A stretch of DNA of 64,000 nucleotides from Streptomyces olivochromogenes (GCF_001514115.1 NZ_KQ948453.1:168659-232658), one strand, 5' to 3'. Positions 35,064 through 45,334 are shown, counted from the first letter of the stretch. Notes: generated from the sequence alone by a model not told the origin. Translations and numbers: made by a program.

Positions 35064-36602
35064 TCAGTTCTCGTCCTCGAGCCAGCCCATGGTCCGGTCG
35101 ACGGCCTTGAGCCAGCTCTTGTACTCACGGTCGCGGGTCTCCGCGTCCATGTTGGGGGTCCATTCCGCGGCCCGGCGCCAGTTGGCGCGCAGGTCCTCGG
35201 TGTTGGTCCAGAAGCCGACGGCGAGACCGGCGGCGTAGGCGGCGCCGAGGCAGGTGGTCTCGGCGACCATCGGGCGCACCACGGGGGCGTCCAGGACGTC
35301 GGCCAGGGTCTGCATCAGCAGGTTGTTGGAGGTCATGCCGCCGTCGACCTTGAGGGCCGTGAGCTCGACGCCGGAGTCCTTCGTCATGGCGTCGCTGACG
35401 TCACGGGTCTGCCAGGCCGTGGCCTCCAGGACGGCGCGCGCGATGTGCGCCTTGGTGACGTACCGGGTCAGACCGGCGATCACACCGCGGGCGTCGGGGC
35501 GCCAGTACGGGGCGAACAGACCGGAGAAGGCCGGCACGAAGTAGGCACCGCCGTTGTCCTCGACCGAGGACGCGAGGGTCTCGATCTCGGCGGCGGACTT
35601 GATCAGGCCCATCTGGTCGCGCATCCACTGCACCAGCGAACCGGTGACGGCGATCGAGCCCTCGAGGGCGTAGACCGGAGCCTGGTCGCCGATGCGGTAG
35701 CCGACCGTGGTGAGCAGGCCCGAGTACGAGTTGATGATCTTGTCGCCGGTGTTCATCAGCATGAACGTGCCGGTGCCGTACGTGGACTTGGCCTCGCCCT
35801 CGGAGAAGCAGGTCTGGCCGAACAGGGCCGCCTGCTGGTCGCCGAGCGCGGAGGCGACCGGGATGCCGCCGAGCAGCTCGCCGAGCGGGCCGCCGGTGAC
35901 CTCGCCGTAGACCTCGGCGGAGGAGCGGATCTCCGGCAGCATCGCCAGCGGGACGCCGATGGACTCGGCGATCTTCTCGTCCCACGCCAGGGTGTGCAGG
36001 TTCATCAGCATGGTGCGGGAGGCGTTGGTGACGTCGGTGACGTGGTGACCGCCGTTCACACCGCCCGTCAGGTTCCAGATGACCCAGGAGTCCATGGTGC
36101 CGAAGAGGATGTCCCCGGCCTCGGCGCGCTCGCGCAGGCCCTCGACGTTGTCGAGCAGCCAGCGGGCCTTGGGGCCGGCGAAGTAGGACGCGAGCGGCAG
36201 GCCGGTCTCGCGGCGGAAGCGGTCCTGGCCGACGTTGCGGCCGAGCTCCTTGCAGAGCGCGTCGGTGCGGGTGTCCTGCCAGACGATGGCGTTGTGGACG
36301 GGCTCACCGGTGTTCTTGTCCCACAGCACGGTGGTCTCGCGCTGGTTGGTGATGCCGATGGCCTTGATGTCGTCGCGGGTGATGCCCGCCTTCTCGATGG
36401 CGCCGGACACGACTTCCTGGACGTTGGTCCAGATCTCGGCGGCGTTGTGCTCGACCCAGCCCGGCTTCGGGAAGATCTGCTCGTGCTCCTTCTGGTCGAC
36501 GGAGACGATGCGTCCGTCGCGGTCGAAGACGATGCAGCGGCTGGACGTGGTGCCCTGGTCGATCGCGGCGATGAAGGGGCCGGCGGTGTGTGCGTCGGTC
36601 AC
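35064..36602 (-). CDS. glpK: Glycerol kinase
   Basis: A 512-residue FGGY kinase phosphorylating glycerol with ATP. The N-terminal [19 protein letters not shown], the substrate region [39 protein letters not shown] and the C-terminal [15 protein letters not shown] are all typical. The GTG start has an AGGAG ribosome-binding site. A 132-base gap containing a hairpin separates it from glpF. Confidence 0.96.
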   Translation of the reverse strand: MTDAHTAGPFIAAIDQGTTSSRCIVFDRDGRIVSVDQKEHEQIFPKPGWVEHNAAEIWTNVQEVVSGAIEKAGITRDDIKAIGITNQRETTVLWDKNTGEPVHNAIVWQDTRTDALCKELGRNVGQDRFRRETGLPLASYFAGPKARWLLDNVEGLRERAEAGDILFGTMDSWVIWNLTGGVNGGHHVTDVTNASRTMLMNLHTLAWDEKIAESIGVPLAMLPEIRSSAEVYGEVTGGPLGELLGGIPVASALGDQQAALFGQTCFSEGEAKSTYGTGTFMLMNTGDKIINSYSGLLTTVGYRIGDQAPVYALEGSIAVTGSLVQWMRDQMGLIKSAAEIETLASSVEDNGGAYFVPAFSGLFAPYWRPDARGVIAGLTRYVTKAHIARAVLEATAWQTRDVSDAMTKDSGVELTALKVDGGMTSNNLLMQTLADVLDAPVVRPMVAETTCLGAAYAAGLAVGFWTNTEDLRANWRRAAEWTPNMDAETRDREYKSWLKAVDRTMGWLEDEN

Positions 36603-36709
36603 GGTGTGCTCCTGAAGGTTCCGTATGAAAGAGGCTGGCTCACGGCGTACTGCTCACGGCCTGACGGCGTATTGCTTACGGCTCGGAAAACCTTGCGGTT
36701 CAAGGAGGG

Positions 36710-36731
36710 CCCGAGGCCCGAAGGCCTCGGG
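36710..36731 (-). terminator. Intercistronic hairpin between glpF and glpK
   Basis: cccgaggc (36710-36717) pairs with gcctcggg (36724-36731) around a 6-base loop. On the minus strand it lacks a T tail, so it more likely tunes mRNA processing or partial termination than ends the operon. Confidence 0.45.
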
Positions 36732-36734
36732 TCT

Positions 36735-37529
36735 TTAAGCAAAGGCGACGTTGTAAAGGCCTGCAGCGATCGCGCCGCCGATCAGCGGACCGACGACCGG
36801 AACCCAGGCGTAGCTCCAGTCGGAGCCGCCCTTGTTCGGCAGGGGGAGCAGCGCGTGCACGATGCGCGGGCCGAGGTCACGGGCCGGGTTGATCGCGTAG
36901 CCGGTGGGTCCACCGAGGGAGAGGCCGATGGAGACAACCACCAGCGCGGTGATCAGGGCGCCCAGGGGGCCGAGGCCGTTGCCCTTGTCGTTGAGACCCT
37001 GCGTGAGGACCGCGAGCACCAGCACGACGGTGGCGATGATCTCGGTGGCGAGGTTCTGCGCCGCGTTGCGGATCTCGGGGCCGGTGGAGAAGATACCGAG
37101 GACGGGGCCCGCGCCCTTCTCCTCCGCCTCGACGGCCTTGGAACCAGCGGCCTGCGCGTCCGAAGCCCCCACGATGTCGGGGTCGGTCAGGTGCGCGTGG
37201 AACTGTCCGTAGTACACGACCCAGACCAGCGTGGCGCCGATCATCGCGCCGAGCAGCTGGCCGCCCCAGTACACCGGCAGGTTGTTCCAGCCGCCGTCCT
37301 TGATGGTCAGCGCCAGCGTCACGGCCGGGTTCAGGTGTGCGCCGGACAGCGGCGCGGAGGTGTAGACCGCCGTGAGGACCGCGAAGCCCCACCCGAAGGC
37401 GATGGCGAGCCAGCCGGCGTTTCTGGCCTTGGAGGCCTTCAGCGTGACGGCGGCGCAGACGCCACCGCCGAGCAGGATGAGTATGGCGGTACCTATGGTC
37501 TCGCCGATGAAGATGTCGGAGCTGGACAC
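36735..37529 (-). CDS. glpF: Glycerol facilitator (aquaglyceroporin)
   Basis: A 264-residue MIP-family channel with six membrane helices. The two half-helix motifs are seen as [11 protein letters not shown] and [11 protein letters not shown] (NPA and NPAR). The loop between helices 3 and 4 is longer than usual and acidic ([20 protein letters not shown]). The GTG start has an AAGGAG ribosome-binding site. It is the first gene of the glycerol operon, downstream of gylR and of a candidate GylR operator. Confidence 0.93.
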   Translation of the reverse strand: MSSSDIFIGETIGTAILILLGGGVCAAVTLKASKARNAGWLAIAFGWGFAVLTAVYTSAPLSGAHLNPAVTLALTIKDGGWNNLPVYWGGQLLGAMIGATLVWVVYYGQFHAHLTDPDIVGASDAQAAGSKAVEAEEKGAGPVLGIFSTGPEIRNAAQNLATEIIATVVLVLAVLTQGLNDKGNGLGPLGALITALVVVSIGLSLGGPTGYAINPARDLGPRIVHALLPLPNKGGSDWSYAWVPVVGPLIGGAIAAGLYNVAFA

Positions 37530-37658
37530 CCGCGACTCCTTTGTCCTTCGTCCAGGGGAAGGCGAACCCCGGGTCCCTCCGGTGGTTCGCGCCCTCGGGG
37601 GTGAGGGCGATGCCGGCCCATGGCACTGTCACACTCTAACTCGTATTGCCGGTAGGTG

Positions 37659-37673
37659 TTCGACAATGCCGAC
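37659..37673 (-). promoter_or_regulatory. Candidate GylR operator upstream of glpF
   Basis: TTCGACAATGCCGAC at 37659-37673 is a near-palindrome. Read on the minus strand with its flanks it is ggcattgtcgaacac; the site upstream of gylR reads ggcaatgtcgaacac, a 14 of 15 match. A shared site at the regulator gene and its target operon is what autoregulated IclR-family control predicts. The rest of 37530-37867 holds the glpF promoter region and the gylR terminator. Confidence 0.6.
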
Positions 37674-37800
37674 CGATGGACGGGAGTCTTGCCCTGGGGT
37701 TACCAGCTCGTCAAGAGTTCCGTTATCGAAAACACGATCGTTATTGATCGCCGCGGGTTATCGATCTTGAGAGGCTCGGATAGCCGACGCGGGCATGCCA

Positions 37801-37835
37801 AACAGGCCGGTACGTCGGACACGTACCGGCCTGTT
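37801..37835 (-). terminator. gylR terminator
   Basis: A perfect 15-base-pair stem, 37801-37815 with 37821-37835, and a 5-base loop, 33 bases beyond the gylR stop. Confidence 0.9.
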
Positions 37836-37867
37836 GTCGTACGGGGGTCAGATCGTCCTTCGGGAGG

Positions 37868-38632
37868 TCAGAACCGCCCGGCTCCCAGGTCCCGGGAGAC
37901 CGCGCGGGCGCAGTCCCGAACCGCCGCGATCAGCTCGGGGCGCAGCTCGCCGTCCCGGCAGATGCGCTCCACGGCTCCCGTGATGCCCACCGCGCCCACC
38001 GGCATCCGCCGCCGGTTGTGGATGGGCGCCGCGACCGAGGCGACACCCGTCCAGGTCTCCTCGACGTCGTCGGCGTACCCGCGCGCGCGGGTCAGGTCGA
38101 GGACCCCCTCGAACTGCTCCGGTTCGACCGTCGTGCGGGCCGTGAACGTCTTCCGCTCGGCTTCCAGGACCTCGCTGTGCGCCACCGGGTCGTAGGCCGA
38201 CAGGACCTTGCCCAGGGCCGTGGAGTGCAGCGGCTGCATGGCCCCGACCTCCAGCACCTGACGGCTGTCGTCGGGCCGGAACACGTGGTGCACGATCAGT
38301 ACGCCATGTTGGTGCAGCACGCCCAGGTAGACGCTCTCGCCGCTGGAGCGGGCCAGGTCGTCGGTCCACACCAGCGCCCGCGCGCGCAGCTCGTGCACGT
38401 CGAGATAGGTGGTGCCGAGCCGCAGCAGCTCGGCGCCCAGCTGGTAACGCCCCGAGACGCTGTCCTGTTCGACGAAGCCCTCCTGCTGGAGGGTGCGCAG
38501 TATGCCGTGGGCCGTGCCCTTGGCCAGGCCCAGCGAGGAGGCGATGTCGGACAGGCCGAGCTGCCGCTCGCCGCCCGCGAGGAGCCGCAGCATCGCCGCC
38601 GCCCGTTCGAGCGACTGGATGTTCCGTGCCAT
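37868..38632 (-). CDS. gylR: IclR-family regulator of glycerol catabolism
   Basis: A 254-residue regulator, the same length I recall for S. coelicolor GylR. The N-terminal winged helix (LGLSDIASSLGLAKGTAHGI, RTLQQEGFVEQD) and the C-terminal IclR effector domain (MQPLHSTALGKVLSAYDP, VGAVGITGAVERI) are both clear. The start was placed at the ATG giving MARNIQSLERAAAML; extra upstream codons are not conserved. Established knowledge: GylR represses the gyl operon and itself, with glycerol-3-phosphate as inducer. Confidence 0.92.
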   Translation of the reverse strand: MARNIQSLERAAAMLRLLAGGERQLGLSDIASSLGLAKGTAHGILRTLQQEGFVEQDSVSGRYQLGAELLRLGTTYLDVHELRARALVWTDDLARSSGESVYLGVLHQHGVLIVHHVFRPDDSRQVLEVGAMQPLHSTALGKVLSAYDPVAHSEVLEAERKTFTARTTVEPEQFEGVLDLTRARGYADDVEETWTGVASVAAPIHNRRRMPVGAVGITGAVERICRDGELRPELIAAVRDCARAVSRDLGAGRF

Positions 38633-38685
38633 CGCCGTGCTGCCTCCGTCCCCTTCGGCCGACAGCGGCGCCTCCGCTACCGCCG

Positions 38686-38700
38686 TTCGGCAATGTCGAA
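38686..38700 (-). promoter_or_regulatory. Candidate GylR operator upstream of gylR
   Basis: TTCGGCAATGTCGAA at 38686-38700 is a 15-base near-palindrome matching the site upstream of glpF. Further half-site-like sequences (cgttgccgag, gcaacatgttcgg) follow to about 38755. Confidence 0.6.
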
Positions 38701-38831
38701 CACTACCGTTCGTTGCCGAGCTCCCGCTAATGGGTCGTCGCAACATGTTCGGTCTGTCTTAACACCCCGGACGCACCCGCCACCCCCGTCCGCCCCGTGG
38801 ACGGCCCCTGACCCCGTGACGGTGCTCGGGC

Positions 38832-38846
38832 TACCCTGACGGCGTG
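38832..38846 (+). promoter_or_regulatory. Putative -10 element for metH
   Basis: TACCCT at 38832-38837 lies six bases before a GTG at 38844. Transcription starting about there would give metH an untranslated leader of some 58 bases. The GTG frame is not the metH frame, so I read it as the transcription start rather than a gene. No cobalamin riboswitch is visible. Confidence 0.35.
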
Positions 38847-38901
38847 CGCCTTCCATGGGAAGCGCAAAGCCGACAGCCGTCGCACTTCAGGGAGCACCTT
38901 C

Positions 38902-41900
38902 ATGGCTTCGTTGCCGAACCCGTCCCTTTCGTCCGAGCTTGCCGAGAACCGGACCCGTATCGCCGCCCTCCGTGGGGCGCTCGCCGAGCGTGTCGTGGTG
39001 GCCGACGGCGCGATGGGCACGATGCTGCAGGCGCAGGATCCGACGCTGGAGGACTTCGAGAACCTCGAGGGCTGCAACGAGATTCTGAACATCACCCGCC
39101 CCGACATCGTCCGTTCCGTCCACGAGGCCTACTTCGCGGTGGGCGTGGACTGTGTGGAGACGAACACCTTCGGCGCCAACCACTCGGCCATGGCCGAGTA
39201 CGAGATCTCCGACCGCGTGTACGAGCTGTCCGAGGCGGGCGCCCGCATCGCCCGCGAGGTGGCCGACGAGTTCGCCGGCCGCGACGGACGCCAGCGGTGG
39301 GTGCTGGGCTCCATCGGCCCCGGTACGAAGCTGCCGACCCTCGGCCACATCGGCTTCCACGCGCTGCGCGACGGCTTCCAGGCGAACGCCGAGGGCCTGA
39401 TCGCCGGCGGCGCGGACGCACTGATCGTCGAGACCACCCAGGACCTCCTGCAGACCAAGTCGTCCATCCTCGGCGCCCGCCGGGCCCTGGACGCGCTCGG
39501 GGCCGACCTGCCGCTGCTGGTCTCCCTCGCCTTCGAGACGACCGGCACGATGCTGCTGGGCTCGGAGATCGGCGCCGCGCTGACCGCGCTGGAGCCGCTG
39601 GGCATCGACATGATCGGCCTGAACTGCTCCACCGGCCCCGCCGAGATGAGCGAGCACCTGCGCTACCTCGCCCGCCACTCCCGCATCCCGCTGCTGTGCA
39701 TGCCGAACGCCGGGCTGCCCATCCTCACCAAGGACGGGGCGTACTTCCCACTGACCCCGCCCGAGATGGCGGACGCGCAGGAGACCTTCGTCCAGCAGTA
39801 CGGCCTGTCCCTGGTCGGAGGCTGCTGCGGCAGCACCCCCGAGCACCTGCGCCAGGTCGTCGAGCGCGTGCGCGGGATGGCACCGACGCAGCGGCACCCC
39901 CAGCCGGAGCCGGGCGCCGCCTCCCTCTACCAGACCGTCCCGTTCCGCCAGGACACCGCGTACATGGCGATCGGCGAGCGCACCAACGCCAACGGCTCGA
40001 AGAAGTTCCGCGAGGCCATGCTGGAGGCCCGCTGGGACGACTGTGTGGAGATGGCCCGCGACCAGATCCGCGAGGGCGCCCACATGCTGGACCTGTGCGT
40101 CGACTACGTCGGCCGGGACGGCGTCGCGGACATGCGGGAGCTCGCCGGACGATTCGCCACCGCCTCCACGCTGCCCATCGTCCTGGACTCCACCGAGGTC
40201 GACGTCCTGCGCGCCGGCCTGGAGAAGCTCGGCGGCCGGGCCGTCATCAACTCCGTCAACTACGAGGACGGCGACGGCCCCGAGTCCCGCTTCGCCAAGG
40301 TCACCCGGCTGGCGCAGGAGCACGGCGCCGCGCTGATCGCGCTGACCATCGACGAGGAGGGCCAGGCCCGTACCGTCGAGACCAAGGTCGCCATCGCCGA
40401 ACGGCTCATCGAGGACCTGACGACGAACTGGGGCATCCACGAGTCGGACATCCTCATCGACGCCCTGACCTTCACCATCTGCACCGGCCAGGAGGAGTCC
40501 CGAAAGGACGGCATCGCCACCATCGAGGCGATCCGCGAGCTCAAGCGCCGTCGCCCCGACGTGCAGACCACGCTGGGCCTCTCGAACATCTCCTTCGGTC
40601 TCAACCCGGCCGCCCGCATCCTGCTCAACTCGGTCTTCCTCGACGAGTGCGTCAAGGCGGGCCTGGACTCGGCGATCGTGCACGCGTCGAAGATCCTGCC
40701 GATCGCCCGCTTCACCGAGGAAGAGGTCCAGACAGCCCTGGACCTGATCCACGACCGCCGCGCCGAGGGCTACGACCCCCTCCAGAAGCTGATGGCGCTG
40801 TTCGAGGGCGCCACTACCAAGTCGCTGAAGGCGGGCAAGGCCGAGGAACTGGCCGCGCTGCCCCTGGACGAGCGACTCAAGCGGCGCATCATCGACGGCG
40901 AGAAGAACGGCCTCGAGGCCGACCTCGCCGAGGCCCTCCAGACCCGCCCCGCCCTCGACATCGTCAACGAGACGCTGCTCGACGGCATGAAGGTGGTCGG
41001 CGAGCTGTTCGGCTCCGGCCAGATGCAGTTGCCGTTCGTGCTCCAGTCCGCCGAGGTCATGAAGTCCGCGGTCGCCTACCTCGAACCGCACATGGAGAAG
41101 TCGGACGCCGAGGGCAAGGGCACCATCGTGCTGGCGACCGTGCGCGGCGACGTGCACGACATCGGCAAGAACCTCGTCGACATCATCCTGTCCAACAACG
41201 GCTACAACGTCGTCAACCTCGGCATCAAGCAGCCGGTCTCCGCGATCCTGGACGCGGCCGAGGAACACCGGGCCGACGTCATCGGCATGTCGGGCCTGCT
41301 GGTCAAGTCCACGGTGATCATGAAGGAGAACCTGGAGGAGCTCAACCAGCGCGGGCTGTCCGCCGACTACCCGGTCATCCTCGGCGGCGCCGCCCTGACG
41401 AGGGCGTACGTCGAGCAGGACCTGTACGAGATCTACGAGGGCGAAGTCCGCTACGCCCGGGACGCGTTCGAGGGCCTGCGCCTGATGGACGCGCTCATCG
41501 GGGTCAAGCGGGGCGTGCCGGGGGCCGTACTGCCGGAGCTCAAGCAGCGCCGGGTGCGGGCCACCGCCCCGACGGTCGTCGAGGAGCGCCCGGAGGAGGG
41601 CCACGTGCGCTCGGACGTCGCCGTCGACAACCCGGTGCCCACCCCGCCCTTCTGGGGCACCCGTGTCATCAAGGGCATCCAGCTCAAGGAGTACGCCTCC
41701 TGGCTGGACGAGGGCGCGCTGTTCAAGGGCCAGTGGGGCCTGAAGCAGGCCCGTGCGGGCGACGGGCCGACGTACGAGGAACTCGTCGAGACCGAGGGCC
41801 GCCCCCGGCTGCGCGGACTGCTGGACAAGCTCCAGACCGACAACCTGCTCGAAGCGGCCGTCGTCTACGGCTACTTCCCCTGTGTGTCCAAGGACGACGA

Positions 41901-42429
41901 CCTGATCATCCTGGACGAACAGGGCAACGAGCGCACCCGCTTCACCTTCCCGCGCCAGCGCCGCGGACGGCGGCTGTGCCTGGCCGACTTCTTCCGGCCC
42001 GAGGAGTCCGGTGAGCGGGACGTCGTCGGCCTCCAGGTCGTCACGGTCGGCTCCCGCATCGGCGAGGAGACGGCCAAGCTCTTCGAGGCGAACTCCTACC
42101 GCGACTACCTCGAACTGCACGGCCTGTCCGTGCAGCTGGCCGAGGCCCTCGCCGAGTACTGGCACGCCCGCGTCCGCTCCGAGCTCGGCTTCGCCGGTGA
42201 GGACCCCTCGGCCATCGAGGACATGTTCGACCTCAAGTACCGCGGTGCCCGTTTCTCCCTCGGCTACGGCGCCTGCCCCGACCTGGAGGACCGCGCCAAG
42301 ATCGCCCGACTCCTGGAGCCCGAGCGCATCGGCGTCCACCTCTCGGAGGAGTTCCAGCTGCACCCCGAGCAGTCCACGGACGCGATCGTGATCCACCACC
42401 CGGAGGCGAAGTACTTCAACGCGAGGTGA
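38902..42429 (+). CDS. metH: Cobalamin-dependent methionine synthase
   Basis: A 1175-residue enzyme transferring the methyl group from 5-methyl-THF to homocysteine via B12. Domains in order are: homocysteine-binding domain with the zinc site (LNCSTGPAEMS, GGCCGSTPEH), pterin-binding domain (IGERTNANGSKKFREAM, LDSTEVDVLRAGLEKLGG), cobalamin cap and Rossmann domain with the base-off ligand His752 (GDVHDIGKNLVDIILSNNGY), and the SAM-dependent activation domain (YGYFPC, GYGACPDLEDRAK). The length is slightly below that of E. coli MetH. The ATG follows an agggagcac ribosome-binding site. It ends at a strong hairpin. Confidence 0.97.
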   Translation: MASLPNPSLSSELAENRTRIAALRGALAERVVVADGAMGTMLQAQDPTLEDFENLEGCNEILNITRPDIVRSVHEAYFAVGVDCVETNTFGANHSAMAEYEISDRVYELSEAGARIAREVADEFAGRDGRQRWVLGSIGPGTKLPTLGHIGFHALRDGFQANAEGLIAGGADALIVETTQDLLQTKSSILGARRALDALGADLPLLVSLAFETTGTMLLGSEIGAALTALEPLGIDMIGLNCSTGPAEMSEHLRYLARHSRIPLLCMPNAGLPILTKDGAYFPLTPPEMADAQETFVQQYGLSLVGGCCGSTPEHLRQVVERVRGMAPTQRHPQPEPGAASLYQTVPFRQDTAYMAIGERTNANGSKKFREAMLEARWDDCVEMARDQIREGAHMLDLCVDYVGRDGVADMRELAGRFATASTLPIVLDSTEVDVLRAGLEKLGGRAVINSVNYEDGDGPESRFAKVTRLAQEHGAALIALTIDEEGQARTVETKVAIAERLIEDLTTNWGIHESDILIDALTFTICTGQEESRKDGIATIEAIRELKRRRPDVQTTLGLSNISFGLNPAARILLNSVFLDECVKAGLDSAIVHASKILPIARFTEEEVQTALDLIHDRRAEGYDPLQKLMALFEGATTKSLKAGKAEELAALPLDERLKRRIIDGEKNGLEADLAEALQTRPALDIVNETLLDGMKVVGELFGSGQMQLPFVLQSAEVMKSAVAYLEPHMEKSDAEGKGTIVLATVRGDVHDIGKNLVDIILSNNGYNVVNLGIKQPVSAILDAAEEHRADVIGMSGLLVKSTVIMKENLEELNQRGLSADYPVILGGAALTRAYVEQDLYEIYEGEVRYARDAFEGLRLMDALIGVKRGVPGAVLPELKQRRVRATAPTVVEERPEEGHVRSDVAVDNPVPTPPFWGTRVIKGIQLKEYASWLDEGALFKGQWGLKQARAGDGPTYEELVETEGRPRLRGLLDKLQTDNLLEAAVVYGYFPCVSKDDDLIILDEQGNERTRFTFPRQRRGRRLCLADFFRPEESGERDVVGLQVVTVGSRIGEETAKLFEANSYRDYLELHGLSVQLAEALAEYWHARVRSELGFAGEDPSAIEDMFDLKYRGARFSLGYGACPDLEDRAKIARLLEPERIGVHLSEEFQLHPEQSTDAIVIHHPEAKYFNAR

Positions 42430-42510
42430 CTCGGCGCGAGGCGCGTCGGAGGGCCCTCACAACCAACAGGCGTTTCACCTGACGCCGTCGTACACTGGAC
42501 GGTCCACAGC

Positions 42511-42539
42511 AGGCCGGTTCCCCCTGAGGGAACCGGCCT
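42511..42539 (+). terminator. Terminator after metH
   Basis: A perfect 12-base-pair stem, 42511-42522 with 42528-42539, followed by a T-containing tail. A TACACT hexamer (42491-42496) just upstream could be a -10 for the next gene, in which case the hairpin would lie within that leader. Confidence 0.75.
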
Positions 42540-42566
42540 TCTCGTCCCTCAAGGAGGTGCGCCAGG

Positions 42567-43268
42567 ATGACCACTACGGTTCCCGCGCTCGGTACCCGTA
42601 CGGCCGAAGGCTCAGCGCTGCAGGCCGTGCTCCTGGACATGGACGGCACCCTGGTGGACACCGAGGGGTTCTGGTGGGACGTCGAGGTCGAGATCTTCCG
42701 GACGCTCGGGCACACCCTCGACGACTCCTGGCGCCATGTGGTGGTCGGCGGACCCATGACCCGCAGCGCGGGTTTCCTGATCGAGGCCACCGGGGCCGAC
42801 ATCACGCTCGGCGAGCTCACGGTGCTGCTCAACGACGGTTTCGAGGACCGTATCGATCGGGCGCTGCCGCTGATGCCGGGGGCGGCCAGACTCCTCGCGG
42901 AGCTCGCCGCGCACGAGATCCCCACCGCCCTGGTCTCCGCCTCGCACCGGCGCATCATCGACCGTGTTCTGGCCTCCCTGGGCCCCCAGTACTTCGCGCT
43001 GACCGTCGCGGGCGACGAGGTGGAGCGGACCAAGCCCTTCCCCGACCCGTATCTGCTGGCGGCGTCCGGACTCGGCGCCGAACCGGCCCGGTGCGCCGTC
43101 ATCGAGGACACCGCCACGGGCGTCGCCGCCGCGGAGGCCGCGGGCTGCCACGTGGTCGCCGTCCCCTCCGTCGCGCCGATCGCCCCCGCCGTCCGGCGCA
43201 CGGTCGTGACCTCACTGGAAGAGGTCGACCTGCCATTTCTCCGTGGTCTGATGACGGAAATGCGCTAG
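42567..43268 (+). CDS. HAD-family hydrolase (phosphoglycolate phosphatase-like)
   Basis: A 233-residue HAD-IA phosphatase. Motif I is VLLDMDGTLVDTEGFWW, motif II TALVSASHRRI, motif III the lysine in VERTKPFPDPYLLAA, motif IV AVIEDTATGVAAAEAAGCHV. A cap domain lies between motifs I and II. The ribosome-binding site is aaggaggtg. The substrate is likely a small phosphomonoester and cannot be named from sequence. Confidence 0.9.
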   Translation: MTTTVPALGTRTAEGSALQAVLLDMDGTLVDTEGFWWDVEVEIFRTLGHTLDDSWRHVVVGGPMTRSAGFLIEATGADITLGELTVLLNDGFEDRIDRALPLMPGAARLLAELAAHEIPTALVSASHRRIIDRVLASLGPQYFALTVAGDEVERTKPFPDPYLLAASGLGAEPARCAVIEDTATGVAAAEAAGCHVVAVPSVAPIAPAVRRTVVTSLEEVDLPFLRGLMTEMR

Positions 43269-43713
43269 GCGTTCACCCAGCGTGCATAACCGAATGTGCC
43301 GATAACCCCTGCGTATCCGCAGGTAAGGGCCCCGGACCTGGGGCGGGAAATTGATTCCGGGGCCGGATGGCCGAATTCCGGTACTCTCCCACGGAGTTGA
43401 CAGTGTGAGGTTCGTCACCTGACAGGGGGTCGACATTCGGCCCGCCGTGTGCCGTAACCCCCCTTTCGGGGGTGGTCGGCGTGCCCTTGTGTCCCGATTG
43501 GTGGAACGCTGCACTAATCCTTCCGCTGTCGGGTTATCGGTGCGTCCACGCCCGGTTTCGCAGCGTGATGGGAACTCAACTCCGGTCTCTGCGGGCCGTC
43601 CTGGTGGTGCGGACTAATGTCATCGCGAGAACCTCGCCATAACCCCGGTGACTCGCCCGCACCACCCCTGCATGGCGGGTACACGGACACGACAGCTCTG
43701 GAGAAACTCGAGC
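43269..43713 (+). other. Long promoter region of the first peptide-binding protein gene
   Basis: About 445 bases without a gene. It contains a TTGACA at 43397-43402 without an obvious -10 at standard distance, a TACTCT at 43382-43387, and a C/G hairpin (accccc 43457-43462 with gggggt 43468-43473). Such long leaders are usual upstream of Streptomyces peptide-binding lipoproteins. The exact promoter is uncertain. Confidence 0.4.
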
Positions 43714-45321
43714 ATGAACCGCAAGACTTTGGTGCTGCCGGCCGTTGTCGGCTTGCTCGCCCCGGTGCTCGCCGCGTGTGGCGGTTCCGACAGCGGGGGA
43801 AGCGGCGGCGACGCGATCGTCGTGGGCACCACGGACCGGTTCACCGCATCGAAGGATGCCCCGGCTCCTCTCGACCCGGCGTACGCGTACGACGTCGGCA
43901 CCTGGAACATCCTGCGCCAGACCGTGCAGACGCTGATGGTCCAGCCCCGCGGTGACGGCGACCCCCAGCCCGAGGCGGCCGAGAGCTGCGGATTCACCGA
44001 CTCCGGCAACGAGCGCTACGCCTGCACGCTGCGCGACGGACTGAAGTTCGCGAGCGGTGACCCGATCACCGCCAAGGACGTGAAGTTCTCCATCGACCGC
44101 GCGCTGTCGCTCAAGGCCGACAGCGGTGTGTTCGCGCTGCTGTCCACCGTCGACACCGTGGAGACGCAGGGCGACCGTCAGGTGATCTTCCACCTGAAGA
44201 CCGCGGACGCCACCTTCCCGTTCAAGCTGTCGACCCCGGTCGCCGGCATCGTGAACCCGAAGGACTACGAGAAGGACAAGCTGCGCGACGGCTTCTCCGT
44301 CGACGGCTCCGGCCCGTACACCCTCCAGGCCGACGTCAAGAACGACGAGGCCGTCAAGGTCACCTTCACCAAGAACCCGAACTACAAGGGTCTGCTGAAG
44401 CCGAAGAACGACAAGGTCGAGATGCGCTCCTTCGAGAGCGCCGACACCATGGGCGCCGCGCTCGAAAAGGGCGACATCGACCTCATGACCCGCGCGATGA
44501 CGCCGGAGCAGATCAACAAGCTCGGCGCCGCCGGTGCGACCGGCAAGATCGACCTGGTCGAGATGCCCGGCCTCGAGATCCGCTACCTCGGCTTCAACAC
44601 CAACGACCCGTCGGTGAAGAGCAAGGCCGTCCGCCAGGCCATGGCCGAGGTGATCAACCGCGGCGAGCTCGTCTCCAAGGTGTACGGCTCCCAGGCCGAG
44701 CCGCTGTTCTCGATGGTCCCGGCCACCATCACGGGTCACTCCAACTCGTTCTTCAACAAGTACGGCGACCCGAGCGTCTCCAAGGCCACCTCGACGCTGA
44801 ACAAGGCCAGCATCACCACCCCGGTGAAGCTCACCCTGCACTACACGACCGACCACTACGGCTCGGCCACCGCGAAGGAGTTCGAGGTGCTGAAGCAGCA
44901 GCTCAACTCCAGCGGCCTGTTCAATGTCGAGATCAAGGGCGAGCCCTGGACGACGTTCCGCCCGGCCGAGAAGAAGAACGAGTACCAGGTCTACGGCATG
45001 GGATGGTTCCCCGACTTCCCGGACGCCGACAACTACCTGGCGCCGTTCCTCGACAAGGACAACACCCTCGGCTCCCCGTACGTGAACTCGACGATCCGCG
45101 GCACGCTGATCCCGGAGTCCCGCCGCGAGGCCGACCGTCTCACCGCGTCGAAGAGCCTCACCGAGATCCAGGACAGGGTGGCCGACGACGTACCGCTCCT
45201 GCCGCTGTGGCAGGGCAAGCAGTACATCGCCGCGCGGGACGACATCACGGGTACCGAGTGGGCGCTCAACTCGTCCTCCACGCTCCAGCTGTGGGAGCTC
45301 GGCCGCGGCGTGGGCGGCTGA
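43714..45321 (+). CDS. Oligopeptide-type (SBP family 5) binding lipoprotein
   Basis: A 535-residue DppA/OppA-family binding protein. The signal peptide ends in the lipobox LAPVLAAC. The family signature is seen as CTLRDGLKFASGDPITAKDVKFSIDRAL split across residues 100-130, with the later segment VRQAMAEVINRGELVSKVYG. The ATG at 43714 has a GGAG upstream; the earlier in-frame start would displace the signal peptide. No permease or ATPase gene is adjacent, so it must serve a transporter encoded elsewhere or act as a sensor. A paralogue follows directly. Confidence 0.9.
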   Translation: MNRKTLVLPAVVGLLAPVLAACGGSDSGGSGGDAIVVGTTDRFTASKDAPAPLDPAYAYDVGTWNILRQTVQTLMVQPRGDGDPQPEAAESCGFTDSGNERYACTLRDGLKFASGDPITAKDVKFSIDRALSLKADSGVFALLSTVDTVETQGDRQVIFHLKTADATFPFKLSTPVAGIVNPKDYEKDKLRDGFSVDGSGPYTLQADVKNDEAVKVTFTKNPNYKGLLKPKNDKVEMRSFESADTMGAALEKGDIDLMTRAMTPEQINKLGAAGATGKIDLVEMPGLEIRYLGFNTNDPSVKSKAVRQAMAEVINRGELVSKVYGSQAEPLFSMVPATITGHSNSFFNKYGDPSVSKATSTLNKASITTPVKLTLHYTTDHYGSATAKEFEVLKQQLNSSGLFNVEIKGEPWTTFRPAEKKNEYQVYGMGWFPDFPDADNYLAPFLDKDNTLGSPYVNSTIRGTLIPESRREADRLTASKSLTEIQDRVADDVPLLPLWQGKQYIAARDDITGTEWALNSSSTLQLWELGRGVGG

Positions 45322-45334
45322 CCGGTCCTTCTCA

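Noticed and set aside
38760..38901. A cobalamin riboswitch before metH.
   Set aside because: The space upstream is too short after a likely transcription start at 38844, and no B12-box-like sequence is present.
38844..42014. A frame of more than 1000 codons overlapping metH in another frame and beginning at the GTG after a -10 hexamer.
   Set aside because: It is a composition shadow of metH, Arg/Pro/Gly-rich with no family match. The GTG is better read as the likely transcription start.
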